The notes under the pieces were generated by a model that had not been told where the DNA came from, searched no databases, and saw only the letters and a list, made by a program, of their open reading frames with translations. Of a DNA stretch of 38,707 nucleotides, positions 33,518 to 38,707 are shown piece by piece. Position 1 is the first letter of the stretch, and each line of letters opens with the position of its first letter. The translations under genes and the position numbers were made by a program. This DNA is from an uncultured Eubacteriales bacterium (GTDB lineage: Bacteria > Bacillota > Clostridia > UBA1381), in the NCBI GenBank assembly GCA_905199755.1, contig CAJKHT010000015.1, forward strand, positions 1 to 38,707, given 5' to 3'.

Positions 33518-36500
33518 TTACTTAACCTCGTTAATGGAAATAATATTAACGTTTTCCGCAGTATATCCTGCCTCCATTACATCTACCAATGCGCCGACCG
33601 TATCAAGGCTTGTCATGATTGTGACATCACACTCGATTGCGGTACGTCTGATTTTGAAGCCGTCGGATTTGACATCATTTCCCTTTTTCGGTATATCAAT
33701 AATCAAATCCACAATTCCGCTTCGGATAATATCAAGAACATTCGGTACACCCTCGCTGATTTTCTTTGCATACTGCACATCAATTCCGTTATCTTCGAGC
33801 AGCTTTGCCGTTCCTGCGGTTGCTATAAACTTGCAGCCGCATGCCGCAAAACGCTTTGCCAGCGGCAAAAATCCCTCTTTGTCAATGTCGCGCACGGTAA
33901 CAAGTATCGTTGAGCCTTTATGAGGAATTATTGTTCCCGCTGCAACGAAGCCTTTATACATTGCTTCACTGAAGCTCTTTCCGACTCCCAAAACCTCACC
34001 TGTCGAACGCATCTCAGGTCCTAAAGAAACCTCAACCTGCGGCAGCTTTTCCGTTGAGAACACGGGAACCTTTATTGCAACCGCATCGGTTTCGGGTGCT
34101 ATTCCCGTAGAATATCCCATATCCTTAAGCTTCTCGCCGAGCATTATTCTTGTTGCAATATCTATAACAGGAACGTTTGTTACCTTTGTTATATACGGTA
34201 CCGTACGGCTTGAACGCGGATTTACTTCGATTATATACAAATCGTTTTCAAACTCAATAAACTGTATATTAATCATACCGATTACTTTAAGCTCAATCGC
34301 AATTCTGTAGGTAACGTCTTTTATCTTCTCTATTATATTTTCCGGCACATGCTGCGGCGGATATATCGAAACAGAGTCACCGCTGTGAATACCGGCACGC
34401 TCCAGATGCTCCATTATACCCGGAATAAGTACGTCCGTGCCGTCGCATATTGCGTCGACCTCAAGCTCACGTCCGCCGAGGTATCTGTCGATAAGAACAG
34501 GATTTTCCTTATCCTTTTCAAATGCATCGGTAAGGTATCTGACAAGGTCAATTTCATTTCTTGTTATTTCCATACCCTGACCGCCCAAAACGTATGACGG
34601 ACGAACAAGCAGCGGATATGACAGCTTTCCTGCCTCCTCAACGCCCTCCTTGACACTCCATACCGCTTTTCCCTTAGGACGCTTTATGTCAAGCTTTTCA
34701 AGCATTTCATCGAATTTTTCTCTGTCCTCCGCCTCGTCTATATACTTAGGCTGAGTTCCGAGTACTGGAACATTCTTCGATGCCAGGAAGTTTGCAAGCT
34801 TGATTGCGGTCTGACCGCCGAACTGCAATATTACACCGTCGGGCTTTTCAAGCGTGATTATATTATAAACGTCCTCCTCGGTAAGCGGCTCGAAATAAAG
34901 CTTGTCCGATGTGTCAAAGTCGGTTGATACCGTTTCGGGGTTATTATTTATAATAATTGTCTCAACGCCTGCCTTTTCAAGCGAAAGAACGCTGTGTACC
35001 GAGCAATAGTCAAACTCTATACCCTGTCCTATTCTTATAGGACCGGAGCCTATAACTATCACCTTTTTCTTATCCGACGGGAACGACTCCGTTATCTCGT
35101 CATATGTCGAATAGTAATACGGCGATACTGCCTCAAACTCTCCGGCACATGTATCAACCATTTTATAAACGGGTAAAATCCCCATTTCAACGCGCTTTTC
35201 ATATACCTCACTCTCGCTGCAGCCCATAAGCTCTGCCATACCCTTGTCGGAAAAGCCCATTTTCTTGTAATACTTCATATTTTCGGGAGTGATTGTATTT
35301 ATATCACATATTTTCAATGCTTCCTCGGCATCAACAATATTTTTTATTTTGCGCAGGAAGAACATGTCCATGCCCGTAATTTCAGCAAGCTTTTCAAGAT
35401 TGTAGTTACGTCTTATGAGCTCTGCCAAATCAAACAGTCTTTCATCGTCGGGTACCATAACGCTGCGGCGAAGCTCCACCATCGAGCGCTTTTTTGATGC
35501 TTCTCTTTCAAGTGTGTACTGCTTGATTTCCAGCGAACGCACACCCTTTAACAGTGATGCCTCAAAACTGTTTCCTATTGACATGATTTCGCCCGTTGCC
35601 ATCATCTTTGTTCCGAGTGTTCTTCTCGCACCGAAGAATTTATCGAACGGCCACTTCGGAATTTTTGTAACAACATAGTCAATTGCCGGTTCAAAGCATG
35701 CATATGTTTTGCCGGTAACCGCATTAATTATTTCGTCAAGATTGTATCCGAGTGCAATTTTTGCGGCAATTTTTGCTATAGGATAGCCTGTCGCTTTTGA
35801 TGCCAGCGCCGAAGAACGGCTGACACGCGGATTTATTTCAATTACCGCATAATTAAAGCTGTCGGGATCGAGTGCAAACTGTACATTGCAGCCTCCCTTT
35901 ATTTCAATTGAGTTAATTATATCTATTGCGGCTTTACGAAGCATCTGATATTCCTTATCAGCAAGTGTAAGCGCCGGAGCCACTACGATTGAGTCTCCCG
36001 TATGAACACCGACCGGATCCATATTTTCCATTGAACAGATTGTAATACAGTTTCCGGCACCGTCGCGCATTACTTCAAATTCAATTTCTTTCCAGCCCTT
36101 TATTGATTTTTCAAGCAAGACCTGTCCTACTCTGGAAAGATGAAGTCCCTGCTGAAGAATTACCGAAAGCTCCTCCGGAGTTTCCGCAATACCTCCGCCC
36201 GTACCGCCCAGGGTATATGCGGGGCGCACTATAACCGGGTAGCCTATGCTTTTTGCAAATTCCAGTCCCGATTCAAGGTCGGTTACAATTTCCGAGGGCG
36301 CTATGGGCTGATGCGTACGCTCCATAAGATTCTTGAACGAATCTCTGTCCTCGCCCTCCTTGATTGAGCTTATTGACGTTCCTATTACTTTAACACCGTA
36401 CTTATCAAGTATTCCCTTGTCGTAAAGCTCGACGGACAGGTTAAGTCCCGTCTGACCTCCCATTCCGGCGATAAGTGCATCGGGACGTTCTTTTTCAATT

Positions 36501-36730
36501 ATGCGTTCAACATATTCCGCGGTAAGCGGTTCTATATATGTTTTGGTTGCCATACCTCTGTCAGTCATGATTGTGGCAGGATTGGAATTTACGAGGACAA
36601 CCTCTATTCCCTCCTCCATGATTGCGCGGCATGCCTGTGTGCCAGAATAGTCAAACTCAGCCGCCTGACCTATGACTATAGGACCTGAGCCTATGACTAT
36701 TACTTTCTTAATTGATTTATCCAAAGGCAT
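33518..36730 (-). CDS. carB: Carbamoyl-phosphate synthase large subunit
   Basis: This 1070-residue subunit makes carbamoyl phosphate from bicarbonate, ATP and ammonia passed from the CarA subunit, feeding pyrimidine and arginine synthesis. It shows the classic internal duplication. Each half starts with a KVIVIGSGP loop (VIVIGQAAEFDYSGTQA near residue 15, RIGQGIEFDYCSVHS in the second half) and an ATP-grasp domain with ...IEINPRVSRSSALASKATG and IEVNPRSSRTVPYITKVT. The last ~130 residues are the allosteric MGS-like domain (TILVTVRDIDKEGFLPLAKR). The length is normal. The start ATG has AAAGGA upstream, and the gene follows carA by 37 bases. Confidence 0.98.
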   Translation of the reverse strand: MPLDKSIKKVIVIGSGPIVIGQAAEFDYSGTQACRAIMEEGIEVVLVNSNPATIMTDRGMATKTYIEPLTAEYVERIIEKERPDALIAGMGGQTGLNLSVELYDKGILDKYGVKVIGTSISSIKEGEDRDSFKNLMERTHQPIAPSEIVTDLESGLEFAKSIGYPVIVRPAYTLGGTGGGIAETPEELSVILQQGLHLSRVGQVLLEKSIKGWKEIEFEVMRDGAGNCITICSMENMDPVGVHTGDSIVVAPALTLADKEYQMLRKAAIDIINSIEIKGGCNVQFALDPDSFNYAVIEINPRVSRSSALASKATGYPIAKIAAKIALGYNLDEIINAVTGKTYACFEPAIDYVVTKIPKWPFDKFFGARRTLGTKMMATGEIMSIGNSFEASLLKGVRSLEIKQYTLEREASKKRSMVELRRSVMVPDDERLFDLAELIRRNYNLEKLAEITGMDMFFLRKIKNIVDAEEALKICDINTITPENMKYYKKMGFSDKGMAELMGCSESEVYEKRVEMGILPVYKMVDTCAGEFEAVSPYYYSTYDEITESFPSDKKKVIVIGSGPIRIGQGIEFDYCSVHSVLSLEKAGVETIIINNNPETVSTDFDTSDKLYFEPLTEEDVYNIITLEKPDGVILQFGGQTAIKLANFLASKNVPVLGTQPKYIDEAEDREKFDEMLEKLDIKRPKGKAVWSVKEGVEEAGKLSYPLLVRPSYVLGGQGMEITRNEIDLVRYLTDAFEKDKENPVLIDRYLGGRELEVDAICDGTDVLIPGIMEHLERAGIHSGDSVSIYPPQHVPENIIEKIKDVTYRIAIELKVIGMINIQFIEFENDLYIIEVNPRSSRTVPYITKVTNVPVIDIATRIMLGEKLKDMGYSTGIAPETDAVAIKVPVFSTEKLPQVEVSLGPEMRSTGEVLGVGKSFSEAMYKGFVAAGTIIPHKGSTILVTVRDIDKEGFLPLAKRFAACGCKFIATAGTAKLLEDNGIDVQYAKKISEGVPNVLDIIRSGIVDLIIDIPKKGNDVKSDGFKIRRTAIECDVTIMTSLDTVGALVDVMEAGYTAENVNIISINEVK

Positions 36731-36767
36731 ATTTTTTCATTCCTTTCGTAAAGTTCAAGTTATCGGA

Positions 36768-37826
36768 TTATTTTCCTGCCGTCAGCTTTAAAAATCTGTC
36801 AAACAGCCAGTCCGTATCAAGCGGACCGGGGCAGGCTTCGGGGTGAAACTGCACACTCATAATCGGCAGCTCTTTATGCATTATTCCTTCGCAGGTGCCG
36901 TCATTTACATTAACAAACATTTCTTCTACATTTTCCGGCAGCTGTGAAACAATATAATTATGGTTCTGACTTGTTATAAAGCACTTGCCCGTTATTAAAT
37001 CCTTTACGGGGTGATTGCCGCCGTGATGTCCGAATTTAAGCTTTTCGGTAACAGCACCAAGTGCCAGACCGATAATCTGATGTCCCATACATATGCCGCA
37101 TATCGGCATTTTTCCGATAAACGCTTTTACAGTGTCAACCGTTCCCGGCGCATCAAGCGGATCTCCGGGACCGTTTGACAGGAATATCATGTCCGCACCG
37201 AGCTTTTCTATTTCATCTGCGCTTACGTTTGCCGGCAGCACCGTTATTTTGCAGCCGCGCCTTTCAAGGTCTCTCAGTATTCCGCCCTTTGCCCCCATAT
37301 CTATAAATGCAACATGAGGCTTGCCGCCATCATTTATTGTATATGTTTTGGCGGTCGTTGTTTCCATTATTACGTTTGAGTTATCCAGAGTATTCATCAA
37401 TGCCTTTACTTCGTCCTCCGATGGCTCTCCCTGCATAATAACCGCATTCATGCAGCCGTAATCACGTATAATTCTCGTCAGCGCTCTTGTGTCTATGCCC
37501 TCCAGACCGACAACCCCCTCGTCCTTGAGGAAATCGTCAAGATTCATTTCATTTCTGAAGTTCGACGGTGCATCGCACTTTTCTCTTACCACAAAAGCTT
37601 TAAGATGTGTATGCTCCGCCTCGTTGTCATCAAGATTAATACCGTAGTTTCCTATGAGCGGAAATGTCATCGTTACAATTTGTCCGCAGAATGACGGATC
37701 GGTCAGCGTTTCCTGGTAGCCTGTCATACCTGTCGTAAAAACAATTTCTCCCGCTACATTCTTCATATCTCCGAACATTGTACCCGTAAACCGCTGTCCG
37801 TTTTCCAAAATAAGCTGTGCTTTCAT
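36768..37826 (-). CDS. carA: Carbamoyl-phosphate synthase small subunit
   Basis: A 352-residue glutaminase subunit that hydrolyses glutamine and channels ammonia to CarB. The N-terminal domain has FTTGMTGYQETLTDPSFCGQ. The class I amidotransferase domain carries the nucleophile in PICGICMGHQ and the His/Glu pair in VQFHPEACPGP. ATG 37826 has AAAGGAG upstream. No convincing promoter lies between the 37888-37916 terminator and the start codon, so expression appears to depend on the leader promoter at 38027-38055 and on passage through that terminator. Confidence 0.97.
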   Translation of the reverse strand: MKAQLILENGQRFTGTMFGDMKNVAGEIVFTTGMTGYQETLTDPSFCGQIVTMTFPLIGNYGINLDDNEAEHTHLKAFVVREKCDAPSNFRNEMNLDDFLKDEGVVGLEGIDTRALTRIIRDYGCMNAVIMQGEPSEDEVKALMNTLDNSNVIMETTTAKTYTINDGGKPHVAFIDMGAKGGILRDLERRGCKITVLPANVSADEIEKLGADMIFLSNGPGDPLDAPGTVDTVKAFIGKMPICGICMGHQIIGLALGAVTEKLKFGHHGGNHPVKDLITGKCFITSQNHNYIVSQLPENVEEMFVNVNDGTCEGIMHKELPIMSVQFHPEACPGPLDTDWLFDRFLKLTAGK

Positions 37827-37887
37827 AAGAATTATAGCTCCTTTCCGATGTAATTAAGCCGTAAATTCAAGGACTTTGCGAAAGTTC

Positions 37888-37916
37888 AAAAAAAAAGACA
37901 ATGATTAAACATTGTC
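37888..37916 (-). terminator. Attenuator-like terminator in the carAB leader
   Basis: On the minus strand GACAATG pairs with CATTGTC around a 6-base loop (37897-37916), followed by nine T (37888-37896). The first two bases of the stem are the GA of the leader peptide's TGA stop codon, so a ribosome finishing that peptide would cover the 5' arm and prevent the hairpin. Confidence 0.85.
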
Positions 37917-37995
37917 AATTAAAACAAAAAACAGAAACACCACTGCCGCCGACTCCATGAATATACATTTGTGAGTACTTATGCTTGCCTGTCAT
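37915..37995 (-). CDS. 26-residue leader peptide upstream of carAB
   Basis: A short frame that begins MTGKHKYSQMYIHG and ends SVFCFN. It has a textbook ribosome binding site (AAGGAGG, 9 bases before ATG 37995) and a consensus promoter 32 bases upstream of its ATG. Its last codons are very U-rich on the RNA (GTTTCTGTTTTTTGTTTT), just before the stop codon that runs into the terminator stem. I recognise no protein family. The arrangement resembles the leader of enterobacterial pyrBI, where UTP-sensitive pausing in a U-rich tract couples translation to anti-termination. It might instead be an independent small peptide gene. Confidence 0.65.
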   Translation of the reverse strand: MTGKHKYSQMYIHGVGGSGVSVFCFN

Positions 37996-38026
37996 GTTCT
38001 GTATCCTCCTTAATATTACTTTTAAT

Positions 38027-38055
38027 ATTGTAACACCCAAATCGAATTTTGTCAA
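38027..38055 (-). promoter_or_regulatory. Promoter of the leader peptide-carAB transcript
   Basis: TTGACA (38050-38055), a 17 bp spacer and TACAAT (38027-38032) on the minus strand, with transcript start expected near 38020. No PyrR-type binding loop was seen in the ~195-base leader. Confidence 0.85.
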
Positions 38056-38194
38056 TACATAAATTATATTTTTGAAAAATATATTTTGTAGGTTTACAGA
38101 ATGTTTCTTTTTTGCAGGCATGAATTGTATTCTATGACTTTCATGTCTCGGATGTAATACAGAACGAATTTTTCGGTATGTCAATAGCGGTCTA

Positions 38195-38525
38195 TTAATG
38201 TTCTGCCACAACGGTGAGTAAAACCAAATCCTCATCGCCTGTGTTCTCAATGCTATGATCAGAACCTTTTTTTGCAGATGTGGCAAGTTCCCGCACTGAG
38301 AATTTCTACCTGTCCGTCACAAGTTGCTTTCCCTTTACCCGATAAAACATAGTTAATATCATCACTTGTTTCATGCCTATGCACACCAATAGAACCGCCC
38401 TTATGAATAGTACACGGAATAATTTTACCTTGCTCGTCCATATACATCTTCGCTGTCATCGTTCCTGTTCCATTATTCATTCCCGGTACTGTAATTTCCT
38501 TTGTTTTGTTAAAATCAATTAACAC
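38195..38525 (-). pseudogene. Cupin-domain protein with a one-base frameshift
   Basis: Starting at GTG 38525 (GGAGG 8 bases upstream), the frame encodes a small single-domain cupin: IPCTIHKGGSIGVHRHETSD has the first metal-binding motif (G-x5-H-x-H...), followed by YVLSGKGKATCDG and AGTCHICKK. The frame then meets a stop at 38259-38261. In the next frame the protein continues with GSDHSIENTGDEDLVLLTVV, the second cupin motif with its His, to a stop at 38195-38197. The shift falls at a run of seven A (38267-38273 as T on the plus strand), where six would restore the frame. The cause could be a slippage mutation, phase variation or a sequencing error. The intact product would be about 110 residues, function unknown. 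Confidence 0.8.
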
Positions 38526-38572
38526 ACTTTCATCCTCCAAATTTTGATTTTCTTAATTCTATCGGCGGGAAT

Positions 38573-38707
38573 TTACGCCAGTCTCAAGATTCGCTTTATA
38601 TCAGCCAGATTTTCAACAAAATAGATTCCCTCCTGTCGCTCGTTGGAAGACAGTCCTTTTTCAATCATATGATTTAGAAGTGCTTTCAAATCATCGTAGT
38701 AACCGTT
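38573..38707 (-). CDS. LOG-family (TIGR00730-like) protein, C-terminal end only
   Basis: A minus-strand frame enters from the right edge and ends at TAA 38573-38575. The 44 visible residues start NGYYDDLKALLNHMIEKG and end with DIKRILRLA. The GYYD...LL..M...G pattern is the conserved C-terminal region of the LOG/lysine-decarboxylase-like Rossmann family (nucleotide 5'-monophosphate phosphoribohydrolases). With so short a piece the call is tentative. The frameshifted cupin gene follows by about 50 bases. Confidence 0.55.
   Translation of the reverse strand, partial: NGYYDDLKALLNHMIEKGLSSNERQEGIYFVENLADIKRILRLA

Noticed and set aside
37915..38286. A 123-residue minus-strand frame covering the carAB leader and cupin end
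   Set aside because: It runs through the leader promoter and the cupin 3' end and has no ribosome binding site; only its last 26 codons have one, so only those were kept.

Overview
The window looks like chromosomal DNA from an anaerobic, low-to-mid-GC Gram-positive bacterium of the class Clostridia. The signs are an oxygen-sensitive class III ribonucleotide reductase, strong AGGAGG-type ribosome binding sites, TTGACA/17 bp/TATAAT promoters, an SLH-domain surface protein, class I cyclic-di-GMP (c-di-GMP) riboswitches and HD-GYP/GGDEF signalling proteins. I cannot name the genus.

Layout. (1) Positions 1-1370 are debris of an integrated mobile element. It comprises the start of a RepA_N replication initiator (minus strand, running off the left edge), a decapitated tyrosine recombinase (plus strand) and a repeat-rich stretch ending at the 3' end of guaA, a known integration site for genomic islands. 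(2) 1414-2946 is guaA (minus). (3) 3113-7472 is a plus-strand operon with two NrdR-like boxes, a strong promoter, nrdD with a fused redoxin domain, trxB, a PflX-like radical SAM gene and a terminator. (4) 7485-32707 is about 25 kb in which every gene is on the minus strand. In transcription order it starts with a promoter and c-di-GMP-I riboswitch, then Wzy, two Wzz-like proteins, two GT-B glycosyltransferases, a GT2, Wzx, a pyruvyl transferase and another GT2. A second promoter and second c-di-GMP-I riboswitch precede an SLH-domain protein and a terminator. After that come the priming sugar-phosphate transferase, a GT2, a metallophosphoesterase, a deacetylase-like protein, a PAS-GGDEF-REC-HD-GYP protein split by an in-frame TAA, a family 3 solute-binding lipoprotein, a hybrid histidine kinase, an Hpt protein and a REC-HD-GYP-PAS-GGDEF response regulator. 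(5) 32742-38707 holds a small radical SAM gene, carB, carA with an unusual attenuator-like leader encoding a 26-residue peptide, a frameshifted cupin gene and the end of a LOG-family gene, all minus strand.

How it may work together. The ~25 kb block reads as one self-contained module. Proteins predicted to make and destroy c-di-GMP sit downstream of a receptor/phosphorelay chain (binding protein, hybrid kinase, Hpt, response regulator). Two c-di-GMP riboswitches control a Wzx/Wzy-type polysaccharide and an SLH surface protein. SLH domains bind pyruvylated wall glycans in other Firmicutes and the cluster carries a pyruvyl transferase, so a modified polysaccharide that anchors the SLH protein is a plausible product. 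Domain and RNA calls come from motifs read by eye; the overall wiring is inference.
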